Source: Marsupella aquatica (taxonomy: Eukaryota; Marchantiophyta). Taken from it: a stretch of DNA of 64,000 nucleotides. The position numbers and the translations under genes are program-made. The DNA is taken from contig OZ316897.1 of the NCBI GenBank assembly GCA_973895155.1, forward strand, positions 20,832,001-20,896,000. Reading direction: 5' to 3'. A model generated the notes under the pieces. The model had not been told where the DNA came from, did no database searches, and saw nothing but the letters and a program-made list of their open reading frames with translations. Below, piece by piece: positions 12,539 through 24,782 of the stretch; position 1 is the first letter of the stretch; each line of letters starts with the position of its first letter.

Positions 12539-12690
12539 GGGGCTCAAGCCAAGGCACCGTGAGTGAGGAGGAGGAGGACTGATGAGGAGACCAACTCACG
12601 GGGCTCAAGTCAGGGCACCGTGAGTGAGGAGGAGGAGGACTGATGAGGAGACTAACTCACGGGGCTCAAGCCATGGCACCGTGAGTGAGT
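12539..12690 (+). repeat. 61-bp tandem repeat, about 2.5 copies
   Basis: Units starting GGGGCTCAAG at 12539, 12600 and 12661 are nearly identical. Each contains CACCGTGAGTGAGGAGG and ends in ACTCACG. The third is partial. It is internal to the LTR region and non-coding. Confidence 0.9.
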
Positions 12691-13138
12691 GAGGGTGGCT
12701 GTACGGACTTGGTCGTACAACCTATTGACTTTGAAATCTTTTTGGATGTGGGCACTCATGGGCTTGTTGGAAAGAGCTCGCGGAGCTGATTCCAACAAGA
12801 GGCGGTGCTCCTCAAACAGAGCCAGGATGAGGAAGATAAGGCCCCGCGAAGTTGGTTGGTACGAGATATTGAAACGCCCAATCATAATTGGGTCGTCCGG
12901 AGTCTGTTTGCGGAGCCATTTACGGATTCGTGATCAGGAAGAGTAGAGCTATCCAGGGCTCCCCTTAGGGGAGTAGTTGGACATATTTGAGGTTTCCACC
13001 ATGAGTGGCCCCCTCACTTCCCCGAGACTACAAATGATTACGGTTGGCACCGTCGAAGGCACCGACGGTCCCGTAGTTAGTTTAGGGTTTTTAGGAGCAT
13101 GTGTGTGTTGCATGTTTTAGGTTAGGGATTTCTTTGTG

Positions 13139-13163
13139 AAGGGTTTAGGGTTTAGGGTTTAGG
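13139..13163 (+). repeat. Plant telomere-type motif, three TTTAGGG units
   Basis: Three direct TTTAGGG units lie in a row in the probable LTR. A shorter run of the same motif occurs inside the CACTA element near 46177-46193. Three units are too few for a telomere relic and more like a telo-box in a promoter region. Confidence 0.6.
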
Positions 13164-13301
13164 GCGACTGTCACTTTGGAGAGCCAGGTACTTTTGAAAG
13201 GCTTGAAGTCAAATCTTGAAGTTTTTTGAGAACAGGAAAGCCCTACAGTCTTTGACCGGATACAGCAAATCGGAGGTGATTCCGGATTCAACATCAAAAA
13301 A

Positions 13302-13787
13302 TTGGAGAGGGCGATTCTTGCATCAGCCCGAATTCAGATACTGCTTCTCACTGATGAAAAGTTTGAGTTGTCAGAGGAAATTCGCCGGTACTCCTGCCCT
13401 ACCCCGATGATTGACCGTGAATATGTTTTTGTTGCTAAGATGGTGGAAGACAATCAGTTGTTCAATCCTCCATTGGTTACTCCTGAATTTACTCAGCCTC
13501 AGTTTGAAGAAGACCAGGACTTATCTGAACCGATTCCTTCTGTTGAGCCTTGCAATTTTTCTCCAGTTAATGACTTTCCAAGAGAGGATGTTTTGGAGGA
13601 GGATGAGGAGCCGAGTACCGAAATCATTCAGATGGAGACCATTGAGGACTCTTTTCCCCCTGTCCACGGATCCGGTCTTGAGAAGCGGAAGCAATTCAAA
13701 ACCCACTCTTTAGCCAGAAGTCTTAAGAAGACCCGAAGATTCCCACCCGGTGTCCTCAAGCGAAAGATGCCACCAAGCGATAGTTGA
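13302..13787 (+). CDS. Acidic hypothetical reading frame in LTR region
   Basis: 161 codons from ATG to TGA. The protein has a glutamate/aspartate/proline-rich middle and a basic end (LARSLKKTRRFPPGVLKRK), like a nuclear-localising tail. No family was recognised. It lies inside or just before the LTR that ends at 15889, so it may be an element-encoded extra protein or a chance frame. Confidence 0.3.
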   Translation: MERAILASARIQILLLTDEKFELSEEIRRYSCPTPMIDREYVFVAKMVEDNQLFNPPLVTPEFTQPQFEEDQDLSEPIPSVEPCNFSPVNDFPREDVLEEDEEPSTEIIQMETIEDSFPPVHGSGLEKRKQFKTHSLARSLKKTRRFPPGVLKRKMPPSDS

Positions 13788-15898
13788 GGCCTGAAGTACC
13801 ATAGAAGATTTCTGAATTTCAGGGCACTGTTTAAAGAGCCTGATGTACTACAAAGATTCAAAGGAGAGCTTTATAAACTGTGACCTTTTTTCAGCTGTGA
13901 TTACTTGATGACTCCGAACTGAGATGTTTTCTGTTGGCGAATTTCCCCCTTATGTTTTATTCTTCCTACTTTGGATCCTTTGCAAAACTCTATCTCAATT
14001 GTACCTCAATCGCTTTTAATCAGGAATTATGAAGCGATCTCTTTCCTTTCAATAAGTTTATTCATTTTCTTTTCTTTCATCCTCTCCATGTTTATCCCTT
14101 AGTGCTCAGTCCCTGAAAACTACCTTTTCCTTTACATATTTCCCAAAAATCTCCAAAAAATATTAAAATCAGAACCGTTTCTATCCTTTGAGTCAAAATA
14201 CCTCAAACCGTTTCATTTTAACTTTAAAACTCTCTTTGTTTTTCCTTAGCTTACCCATCTTTTGATTTTTCCTCAGTGAATTCTCCCTAACTTTTGACCT
14301 CTCCTCCATTAAATCTCCATGTCTGGCCATAGAACTCCTGGTTCTATAAGGATTGCTGCTTTGAGAAGAGCTTTTCTTCAAGCTCAGACCTTGAGTTTGA
14401 GAGGAAGGAATGACTTGCACTGGATTGCCATTACTTGGTGGGAAGATGTTACCATGCATATTATCCATTTTTCTCTCAATGGGACCATCAATAACATTGA
14501 GCATTTGGTACTGGACATTTATGCTTTGGCCAATCCTCCAACAAGAAGAAGACACCACCCTAGAAGATCATGATGCTGGAGGAGACCATGACCCGGTACA
14601 TCCGAAGAAGAGAATTTTCCAAGACTCAAGTGTTCGCGAGGTCGCTTCACATTTGAGGAGGGGTTATGTGGAAAGGTAAAAAGGAACTACGGAGTGAAAG
14701 TGATCCATTTTAAAACATTTAAACCTTACTTGAAGCTTATTTAGGTTTATCCGACACCCCTTAATCCATTTTAAGCCTCAAAGGAATGTTATGGAAGAAA
14801 GCTAAGAAGTTTGAGTTTGGAAGGAAGAATCGCTTCAAACAAACAATCACTTTCAAAGAAATCCGAAAGAAATCGCTTCGGGAGGAAGCAGAAGAATCGC
14901 TTTGCAGAAAGACCGGCTGAAGAATCGCTTTGGAAGTTGGAAAATCGGTTTAGACTATTGGCAGCAACTTTGACGAATGATTGCGGATCGGTCTGATATC
15001 GGTTTGAGAATATTTTTGGTGCGTTGGAAAGATCTTATCAAGGGCTATAAGGAGATTTCAGTTTGGTCCCAAACAACCAACTTCAGAATAACCCAAACCG
15101 ATTCTCCAAGGTTTTTTGGCATATGTTACTTAAATCGTTTTCTATCTCTTTTCTCACCTCTTGAGCCTTTCCATGAGTTAGATAGAGTAGGATATAGAGG
15201 GACATAGTTTAGTGTACCTTTAAGAATTAGATTTAGAGAGTCTTAGACTTATTTTACCTTTTAGGATCCTAAGTTTAGATGAGAAAAGGTTTTTAGGCTT
15301 CTAAACCTTTTGGCATCTTAAACCTTTTGAGGGAGCCTTACAAGTGGACTCCCAAGATCATGATTCATTGTCTTTTCTTCAACATTGATTTTTGACCAAG
15401 TGTGGGTCTTTTTCTCAGCCAAATTGGGCTTAGGAGAAAGAATTTAATGGAGAAGACTTGTACCACTCACATCAATTGAATTTCAAACATTTCATGGATA
15501 AAACCTAAGTATTCAAGTTTTGATATTTGAATTAGTTGTAGGAAATAAATTTGAATGGATAACTAAGGTGTGCCTTTGAAATCTAGTTGAAATGGGAATT
15601 GTACCAACCTTCATGACGTAAAACCGATCACTACTAAGTGTATAAGGAAGTTAGAGGGAAGAGAAAACCTTCCAATCTATCGAGAAGAAGCTGAACCTAA
15701 GGAATTTCATTTCAACATTTGTGACATACTAATCGTTTCAGGATTATATAAGGAAAAACAACAAAGAAATCGCTTGAAGATTTCGAACATCACAAAACCT
15801 TGGTAAATCGGTTTGTTTATTCTTTACGGGACCGAATCTTGATATTTAAGGATAAAAGTATATACATTTGTATTATTCCACTTACCACATATTCTTTT

Positions 15899-15916
15899 TG
15901 GCGCCGCTGCCGGGGA
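15899..15916 (+). promoter_or_regulatory. Primer-binding site, tRNA-Asp type
   Basis: TGGCGCCGCTGCCGGGGA complements the 3' end of plant cytosolic tRNA-Asp except for one position (C where T is usual). It follows the LTR end CCACA by nine bases. It primes minus-strand cDNA synthesis and marks the start of the internal region. Confidence 0.8.
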
Positions 15917-16621
15917 ATAAATCAAAAGCGATTTATGAAGGAGGCCAACAGAATTGGCCAAAAGAAAGATTGAAGTACAGACAGACAATCGATTTTGATA
16001 TGATAAACGGATTGTGTAAGGCCAAGAAAGAAATTCACGACAAGAGGATTCAGCAGGTGGACAATCGGATTGACTCCTGAAGGAACATATACTTTGTAAG
16101 TATGGACGATTCAATGCTCTTTGGCTTTCCTTTTACATTTAAAGTAGAACCTTTCTCAATAGACAATGCTCCTTCAGCGTTGGTTAAGTTACTGAAAGAA
16201 GAGGCAAAAATGGAGATAGCAAAAAAGGAAGTCAAGGGGAAGGCCAAGAAATCGCTTAGGAAAGTAAAATCACCTGCTAGCAAAGGATCTCCATTACCAC
16301 CTCTGAATTGAATGGACCTATTGGCCTTAAGGTAAGTAAATCTTTTCAATTAACATTTTTTCCTTTAAACATTTTCACTTTTGATTTTATAAAATTCGGC
16401 CACGATAACCCCATGGCAGAGGAAACCAGAAGGCACAACCCAGAGACCAGCAGGAGGTATCCAACCAACCATAACAAAGACATGACAAGTACACCATGAT
16501 CACCCATTTACCAACATTCATACCTCAGAAGCACCCAGCCTACTCCTTGGTGCCTCAATCCTTAATGCATCCCCCAAACAGAACCAAAATCATATCTACC
16601 CCATTGAAAGCCACAGCAGTG
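15917..16621 (+). mobile_element. Start of the internal region of the same LTR element, truncated
   Basis: It holds a short frame (16102-16311, 69 aa, Lys-rich end with KKEVKGKAKKSLRKVK) and scattered AATCG words like those of the LTR. No Gag domain is recognisable. It ends somewhere between about 16330 and 16620, where the 3' end of a minus-strand LINE begins. No A-rich tail marks the exact border. Confidence 0.45.
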
Positions 16622-18380
16622 CTAACCGGATGAAATCCAACAATCACTACGTCGCATCCATACTATCCTCTCCCTATTTATAACTTCTTTCACTCTCAGC
16701 AGTCTGGTCCGTCTATTACACATAGGTAGAGTCAGCCCAACCGCAGCCACATGATCAGCTGCCTCAGATAAAATAAACCTAATATCAAATTTGCGTACTC
16801 CATTGTTCTGAAACATGTGCTCATTGCGACCTAACCAAAGTGCCCATAAAATCTGGTATAATACAAACAACTTGATTATCTTTAGATGCTCTTTACCAAG
16901 AGCCGAGTCAATCATCCCAATCAGCCCTGCATTAAAGTCTACAAAGATGCCTCTCAGGCACTGAACAAAAGGCGCCAACATTTCTGTGCGTGCAGACACC
17001 TGATGAACAGGTGAGGAATGGTTTCAGAGAATTCAGGGCACAGCTTGCACACCCCGTTGCCCTTGCCAATCCTCGCTGCCCTCACCCCAGTGAAAAGCCC
17101 CGACGCCACAATCCTCCAGAGAAATGTCTTGGCACGCATGGATAAGTCAGAGCCCCATAACCCTGCCCATCCAGCACTCCATTCATCCTCTGTCCTCACA
17201 ATCCCCCACGTTTTGTTCAGACTCTCTGAATCACCCACCTCAGGCCTGAGAAGCAAGTATGCTCTTTTATTTGAAATTTTGAATGTTCTCAATGGTGTTT
17301 CATTGTCTGTCCAGCACCAGCAGCCAGGTCCAGGTTCAAATCCCCATACGCATAGTGAAATACTCGTCAGCATCGTCATAAATCTCTGACCCAATGTTAT
17401 GTGATCACCAGTAAAGCCCCGTAGATGTGCCCATCTCTCAGTCATCCCTCGCCATCCGTTCTCATCCTCCGACCAAAGATCCTGGATTCTTCTGAGACCT
17501 AATCTGCCATAGAGTACCATCACTGCTGTCATCTCTTCTCCGCTCCACGACTGAGATCCCTTGGTGCAGCGAAGAAAATCCCCAATAGACCATCTTCCAT
17601 GTACCGTGTCAATGGGACAGAAAATCAGATGTGCTCTCAACAACTCCCAGGCTTTCCAGGGTCCTCCTGTATACACCAGTCCATGCCATGCTCTTGGACA
17701 GCAAAGCAGCAGCTTGTCGCGAAAGGTGTAACCATTTCTTCTCAACACTTTATAATTGGCCCATCCAATAAGGTTCAGGTTTTCTGCAAACATCTTGGCC
17801 CATTCTGAGTCGGGGTGGTCTATAGCCCCAGTAAACCACTTTGAAAGTAGTGCATTCGAGTGGCTGCGGAAGTCCTTGAAACCTAATCCCCCGTCCCCCT
17901 TGGGTCGAGAAATCCGAGCCCAGGAGACCAGTGGCACTCTTCTCCCTCCTTCATTGTTATGCCCCCACAAAAAGTCCCTAGACAAGGCTGTCAGCTTCTG
18001 TGCCAGGCTCGTTGATGCTTTCATAAACATAGTATGGTAAATTGGTATAGCAAGTAAGATGTGCCTAACCAGAAGCGAACGCCCCGTGAATGTAAGCATC
18101 TTGTTGGACCAAGAAGAGAGTCTTTTCCCAATCTTGTCCAAACAAAAGCTGTGTCTTCAAGTCCACACCCAATGGTGCCCCAAGGTACTTTTGAAGCTCC
18201 CCCGGAGCACTGATCACACACCCTGTGTCTCTCAACCACATCGGAATAATCAACATTGCCAGCGGTATCACAATTGATTTACGCAGATTAAGCTGAGCAC
18301 CAGTGGCCCCCTCATAGCACTGAATCACCTTTGTTACATGTTGAAAACTTCTCTTAGTTGCAGGGATAAACATCCCCATG
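16622..18380 (-). mobile_element. LINE-A fragment: ORF2 from just after the RT active site to the stop
   Basis: Read from 18380 leftwards, the frame starts at GMFIPA, the block right after the FADD motif of LINE reverse transcriptases. It continues through LNLRKS, KYLGAPLG, WSNKMLTFTGRSLL and the zf-RVT domain (TFLWRIV, CKLCPEFSETIPHLF), then the terminal LWALWLGRNEHMF and a stop at 16622-16624. Frameshifts lie near 18130 and near 16990. The active-site half of RT and the endonuclease are absent. It is a dead fragment. Confidence 0.85.
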
Positions 18381-20026
18381 ATGAAAAAAAGGTGAAGGAT
18401 GGTTTCCAGCCGTCCGTTGCACAACTTGCAGTCACCGTTGCTCATCTCTAATCGAAGCGCACGGGCTCCAGTGAACAAGCCCCCCACAATGATCCTCCAA
18501 ATAAAGGTCTTGCCTCCGATTGGTAAATCCGATCTCCACAGTCTGTACCAGCTCTCATTCCAACCTCTCTCCTCTCGGGTAAGAGACCAGATCCTGTTCA
18601 GGCGTTCGTGATTTGAGGTCTTGGGCCACAGGAAATCATACACTCTGCAATTCTCAATTCTGAAATTCTTCAATGGTTCAGGTCTATCTGTCCACCTCCA
18701 CTGTTTGGCATACAGGAAGTACTCTGACCGGCAGTGTGAAGCGCTCCATATACTTTCCAAGAACTTCCGCGCAAGCAATTGATGCTCTGTAGAGAAGCCA
18801 TGCATATTGCTCCATCTAAGTGGGAGGTCCTTCCAACATCCTTCCTCCGCCGACCAACCATCACCAATCAATCTCATTCCCAGCCGGCCACAGATCGTAG
18901 CAATGTCCATGATGGCCGAATTAGGAAGAGAATGAAAGCCCACCATGCATCTGAGTATGTCGGTGATGCTCCACCGGGCAGGCAGCCCCCCCCGACCAGG
19001 CTCAAAGGATAGATGAGCTCTCACAAGCTCCCAGCATCGCCAGAGACCCGTAGTGTAGGGGAGCCCACTAAAAGTATGAGGTGTACATAAAAGCAACTGG
19101 TCTTGGAATGAGTATCCATTTCTCCTAATAACCTTGTAGTTCATCCACCCCAACAGTCCCAGATTGGCCGCCAACATCTTGGACCATTCCAGTTCAGGCG
19201 AGTTCAGTGCTTTAGTGAACCATTGCGAGAGCAGGGCATCAAAGTGACTGCAGAAATCCCGAAATCCCAGTCCCCGGCCCCCTCCACCCGTGGCAGTGTC
19301 ATCCTGTCCCAAGCCACCAACGGAACCTTCTTCCCTCCTGAGTCGTTGTATCCCCATAGAAAATCCCTATTGAGAGCAATAATCTTCTTGGCTAGACCAG
19401 AAGATGCCTTGCAATACATTACATGGTAGATCGGAATTGCAAGCAGTACCTGTTTAACTAGTAATGATCGACCAGTAAAGGAAAGCAGCTTGTTGGACCA
19501 AACAGCAAGCCTGGCACAGATTTTATCAAGGCAGAACTTGTGCAGTTGTTCCATGCTCAAACCCACACCAAATGGTGCACCAAGATATTTCTGCATCTCT
19601 CCCCTTTGACTGATATGACAGCCTGTGTTATTCAGCCAAGCCGGGACCTCCTCCATTGCCAATGGGATCACAACTGATTTCTTCAAATTCAGTCGAGCAC
19701 TGCTAGCCTTCTCATAACAGTCAAGAGCAGTTGTTGCTTCTTCAAAAGCATTCTCAGATGCAGGGATAAACATCCCCACATCATCCGCAAATAGTCTGTA
19801 ACAAATAGTGAGATCAAGCGAGATCTACAAGCCACAAAGTCTACCCGCTGCCAGCTCTGCATCAAGAAAATCCATGAGTGGCTGCGTGGAAATCACAAAT
19901 AGCAATGGTGATAAAGGGCAGCCCTGTCTTACCCCACGCTTGAGCTCAAACGTGTTAGTTAGTAAGCCATTCACCAAGGCACGTGAGGATGCCTGAGCCA
20001 ACAACGCTCTTATCAGAGTGATGAAA
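18381..20026 (-). mobile_element. LINE-B fragment: RT core through part of zf-RVT, fused to LINE-A
   Basis: On the minus strand from 20026: RALLAQASSRALVNG, then RGVRQGCPLSPLLF, then the RT active site FADD at about 19780-19793, then LNLKKSVVIP, the FLWGYNDSGGKKVPLVAW region and a zf-RVT domain that stops in ILHLFF. The next codons already belong to LINE-A (GMFIPA) and the frame is kept, giving the hybrid frame 18065-19357. A frameshift near 19350 and a stop near 19830 disable it. The 5' side is cut by the giant LTR at 20027. Confidence 0.85.
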
Positions 20027-23000
20027 TGTGATGCCTAGACAGGAATCACTCGGCCGGTTAAGTGGGTAAAGCAGGAAGGCACCCTAGGAACACCTTAGTA
20101 TAGGGACAAAACAAGGAAAATATAAACAATTAGGGGCAACCATGGAACCCGGGCAGAAGCCGGAGGTAAGGTTGAGGGTGAAAACCCGATTAGGGTTAGG
20201 GCGCGTTAAGCGTCGGCGGCTAGGAAGGATCAACGGGAAGAAGGACCGGCAGAGGGGAGGGGTAAGGAGCGCTTGCAGGAGATGGTGGCTCATTTGCGAG
20301 CACGAACTAGGCAGACGACTACGGGAGGCCAACTACTGTCAGCTGCTTAGGCAAGCACTCGGGGAGAGAGTAGATACCGACAATCGACCTAAGGAGGGTA
20401 TGAGCAACGTCAATCAAGCGGCACATTTCTGGAGATGCCTGTTCGAACGGGCACCTGAGTACATCAAGACTTACGAGGACGAGGAGCCAGAAAGGGCAGC
20501 TCGAGAACGGCAGGAGCTCGCTCGATTGTGGGAGCTACAGAAGACGGCTTTCTTAGGAGGCGAACTCATCAAGGACGAGTTCCTGTGGACGCCTACTTCC
20601 AATCAACTCAACGATCTTCTGTTTTGCAAAGACAGCGTCGTCGGCATCCGAGAGGCCATCAAGAACTGCAACGACATACACTGGGAATTAAAGGGTAGCA
20701 CGGAAAGGTGGACCCAGGCAACGGTGCTAGGAGAAACCTCCACGGCAGCAGAGATGAAGAGGAAGGGAGCCGTCAACGATGAAGCCACCCCGGCAAAAAG
20801 AACGAGGTCGGCGGCACCAAAGAAGCCAGCCGAGCAGCAGAGCAGGAGGCAGGGAGAAGCCGAAGAGGAGGAGGTCGATCCCATCAAGGCCATTCCAACC
20901 AGGGATGACACCTGGAAAGGCTGGGCGGCAACCCTACCGGTGGAGGTGCAACTACATTTTGCACGGGAGGAGGATGCATGCTTTACGGCCATGCAGACCA
21001 AGAAGTACCAAGGCTTCATGGCCGGATCCGGCTTGGAGGCCTTTGTAAGATTACCATGGCTGAAGCCGGAGGTACCGGAGTCAGACCTATTAGAATTCGT
21101 GGGGTCATGGGAACCCGAGACCAATTGCACGAGGATATATGGGAAGGATTTCTATCTTACTCCCAAGGTAATTGCCGAAGTGTTTGGCCTGCCGATAGGC
21201 AATAAGACCAAAGTTGATACCAGGAAGACCTTGCCTGACAAGGAGTTCCGGTCGTTCCCCGGGCCATCAACGAAGAATGGCTTCTTCCGGAACACCTGCA
21301 CCAACCTGCACATAGGAGAGATGATCGACTTCTTGCGGGTGACCATGCATTGTAACTTGCCGAGGGCAGAGATCGGCAAGGCACAGGTCTATCTGGCAGA
21401 AAGGCCAGACCCAAGCCGGGACTACAACGGGTACCTCCTCAACCAATTGAAGAAGATCTTAAAGGAGGAGCAGCAGGTAATCGGCATGGGGAGCGTGTCG
21501 CGGCTGGGCTATCACATGCCGCTGTTGTGCCGGTATGCCAGAGGTCAGACTTTTGCCCCGGTACTTCCCCTGCAGGTAAGGGCACCCGAGGAAGCTCCAA
21601 CGTCGAGGCCGTTGGCTGAGAAGCCTCAACCACCTGTTAGTCCTACGATCGAGCAGGTGTTTAGGCCCAGGAAGGAGGACTTGCCGATGCAGCAACCAGG
21701 CATGCAGAGTCTGCTGAAACTACTGGAGAAAGAAAAGAAATCGGCATCGGCAACAACAACAACAACAACAACGGCAACGGGAACGGCAACAATGCAGGAC
21801 ACTACTACAGAGGTAGGCCTACACCGGCTCACAAGAGAAAACCCCTTTGCTGGAGACAAGGAGAGAATCAGGCCGGAATCCAAGCCAGGTGTTCGAATGT
21901 ACGTGGGAACCTCAAGCTCCGAATCTGAGGTAGAATTGCCTGAAGCTCCTACCGACGAAGAGGAGAGGGAGAAGCCGGACGTCCAAGAGGTAGAGGAGGC
22001 AGTGGAGGACTGCAGCCATGATAATTCCGGCTATGGGTCGGACCATCACGTTCCAGGAGTAAGGACCTGTGGCCGGTTTGTCCCCACACTTCCAAGGGTA
22101 GTGCGAGGGGACCCCAACCAGTAGAGTAGCCCTGAGTCTCCCCCACCAGATGTTGCTCCCCCGAGCTTCGATGGCATAAAACAGACGGTGCAGGAATTTC
22201 AGGAGCGAATCAAGCAGGAGGAGGAGGCCGCCCTGGCTAGGGAAAAGGATTTACCAGGAGGAGATTGGCCGGAGGACATCAGGCGGCTAGCCAAAAAAGG
22301 AAGCAAACCTCTAGCCACGATTGAAGAGATCCGCAGGACGGCTTGGGAGCAGAGGCCGCGATGGGCGATGCTGATCACTTCTACTTACTCCACCTACGCT
22401 AAGAATAGAGCCATGGAGTATGGTGAGATGTGTGGGGAACTTGCGCTCGGCATCTTTGGAGAGGAGTTGGAGGTAGGACCCTTTTTCCATAGGGAGCAGT
22501 TGGAGAAGCACCAATTAGAAGAAGCGGTGGCTTTAGAGAGAAGCAAGAAGGACGAGGTCATTCGGCGGCTTAGGAGGATGGAAGCCGAGATTGAAGATCT
22601 AAGGGCGGCCAAGAAAGCCCAAGATGAACTGCGGATTAAACGACATGAGCTGAACATCATGCAGGGGCAGTTGGACACCGCGCAGGCTGATAATCAGAAT
22701 ATCAAGGATAAACTGACTCAGACGCAGGAAGAGTTGGCCGACACGATCAAAGAGAGGGAGAAGTGGAAGCAAGAGCTGAAGAATACAGAGGAGGCCCACA
22801 TAACAGCCAACAACCGGGCCATGGCGGAGACCCAAAGAAAGGAATGGGCGTTGAAAGGGGAGCTCGAGAAAATCCGCGGAGCCCTTGAGCAGAAGGAGGC
22901 CGAGTTAGGGAAATCCTATCAAGGGATTATGGCGCTGCAGCAGGAGCTTGCGTCCCTGACGGCCAGCTTCAAGGCCGACCTAAGGGAGAAGGACGAGATG

Positions 23001-24713
23001 CTCGAACAGACTTACGCCAAGATGAACCAGATGGAGTCTGTCATCATTGCAGAGCTCGACAAGGAGCTAAAAGCAACCCAGGAGGAGAGGACTACCTTGA
23101 AACAAGAACGGGAGGAAGCCCAGAAGGAACTAGAGGAGGCACGCAAGGACCTGGATGAGACCCAGGAGGAGTTGGAGGAAATCACGAGGAAGATGGAGAA
23201 CCTCCAGCGGCGGGCCGACAACCAAACGGAGCGGCTGAAGAAACAAGCCGCAGTATTTAGGTGCTTGTCTTCATCAGGCCCAACTCCAATTGGGGCAACC
23301 AAGTTACCGGGAGTGGTACTGGCCGAAGAAAAAGCCGCGCCAACTGCACCAGTGCCGGAGGTAAGTGGGAAGGGGAAGGGACCAGCTGCCGAACCAGAAA
23401 AGAAGAAAAAGCGGAAACCTTCAGGGTCAAGGAGTAATCCGACTCCACAAGCCGTGGTGACCAAAGAGGTAGAACCAGCACCATCCTCCGACATGAATAC
23501 GGCAATAGATCCCGCTATGATCACAGGTAGGGATGGTGCGGCCCAAGCCGAACTACTCAGTAAGGAGGCCAGTATTCCAGATCCGCCTCTTATGCAGGCC
23601 GGGGAGACCGTAGCCGAGGCTGAGGCCGTAACCGATTCTCGAGCCGATGCCGACGCCGATGGTGGACCCAGTCAGGCCGATGGAGAGTTGACTCAGTCAA
23701 GGGCAGGTAATCTGTCAGGGAATGAGCCTACGGCAGTGGCTGAGGAGGAAGCGTTGGGGGCGTCCATTAAGGATCCACCACCGGTGTCGTGATGGTGCAA
23801 GGGCGCCGTTCCTTTTAGGGAGGGCGGACGTGGAGGGAGGAGGCGTGAGTGGGCAGGGCGGGCGCGGATCTCCACGTTTAGGATTAGGATCAGAACCAGG
23901 AGCGGCCCTGACACTTAGCTTAGTGGGATTGCGGTCCCACTGGTAGGAGCAACACTTGTGCTCTTGCCTTGCTGTACATAGGTAGATTCGGGCAAGTAGA
24001 TTACTGTTAAGTAGATTAGGCTTACGATGCAAAGAATGGCGGATCCACTACCAGGATAAGTACCTGGGCAGCGGGGAGCTCAGGGCCTCTTCTTTAGCAA
24101 GTTTTTAGTTTGCACCAGCCGGGCTGGGATCAAGTAGTACGAGAAGCTCTCGGTTAGTCATACAGTGACCCTTGTGTATATTCATGTTTCCTCATGCCTA
24201 AGAGCTGAATAGAGTTGGCCTCACGGCTTAGTTCGCAGAACTTGTGTATGAGATGTACTGTTTGTATGGCAAGTGCATGGTATGACTCAGTCAGAATGAG
24301 TCATTTTGCTATTTGTGTGTCGCATTAACTTGTGTGAAGAGTGCCCACATCAACAGAAGGAAGGAAAGTAAGCAGGGGAGTGAGAGTTGGATGTGTCGAG
24401 CTAAGAGAGGTCTTAGCGGCTTAACCAAGTCTATTGGGGATCATTCCGGCGGCGGAATCCAAACATACCTAACAAGACGGAGGGGAAGACAGGGGAAGAC
24501 AGGGGAAGGCCTATATTAGGCCGGCTACATATCTCATGACCCGATGAAGGATCTGTCCAGTATATGTGTGTAAAATGTTAATAGTAGTAGTAGAAGGTTA
24601 GCAGCGTCCCATGCCGCTAAGCCGCGGAAACGGCCTCGCCAAGCACGAAACCTGCGGGAATCGGCTTGAGCTGGGGGGTTTCTTGGGTTTAGGGAGCCAT
24701 GGGACGCACCACA
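20027..24713 (+). mobile_element. Giant 4.69-kb LTR (family P), 5' LTR of a Ty3/gypsy element
   Basis: It starts TGTGATGCC and ends GCACCACA, the same ends as the solo LTR 32638-37306, to which it is nearly identical by eye. Four bases after the end comes a primer-site-like TGGCGCTAGATGGAGGG and then gag. Most of the LTR is taken up by one long coding frame (20142-23792). The last 0.9 kb is non-coding and should hold the promoter and R-U5 parts. No target duplication can be checked, because the right half of the element is lost. Confidence 0.85.
20142..23792 (+). pseudogene. LTR-encoded accessory protein, one nonsense codon
   Basis: The same frame as the intact copy at 33559-37191, read as 660 codons, a TAG at 22122-22124, then on to 23792. 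The intact copy has CAG at that place, so a single C-to-T change in a CAG (CHG methylation) context explains the break. A simple ACA run near 21750 is longer than in the other copy. Domain layout is described under the intact copy. Confidence 0.85.
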
Positions 24714-24717
24714 TTTT

Positions 24718-24735
24718 TGGCGCTAGATGGAGGGG
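24718..24735 (+). promoter_or_regulatory. Probable primer-binding site of family P
   Basis: TGGCGCTAGATGGAGGGG lies four T bases after the LTR terminus CACA. Position and the leading TGG fit a tRNA primer site. I cannot name the tRNA from memory. Confidence 0.6.
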
Positions 24736-24782
24736 GCATTTCTTAAGCCGTGAGATATGAAGTTAGAACGGAAGCGTAGGTA

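Larger units (their letters stand above)
11289..15889 (+). mobile_element. 5' LTR region of a second LTR retrotransposon (left boundary uncertain)
   Basis: The right end is firm: CCACA at 15889, nine bases before a tRNA-Asp-type primer site. The left end is not. The TGTGACAGGG at 11289 interrupts the older giant LTR and is a natural start, which would make a 4.6-kb LTR. A second TGTGACC at 13879 would give a more usual 2.0-kb LTR, with the part before it belonging to another insertion. The region has short open frames (13302-13787, acidic, 161 aa; 14319-14573) without recognised domains, a 61-bp tandem repeat, TTTAGGG runs, and many AATCG(C/G)TT words in its right half. Confidence 0.45.

Noticed and set aside
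13139-13163. Interstitial telomere or chromosome-fusion scar
   Set aside because: Only three TTTAGGG units are present, inside a retroelement LTR. That is too few, and better explained as a promoter motif.
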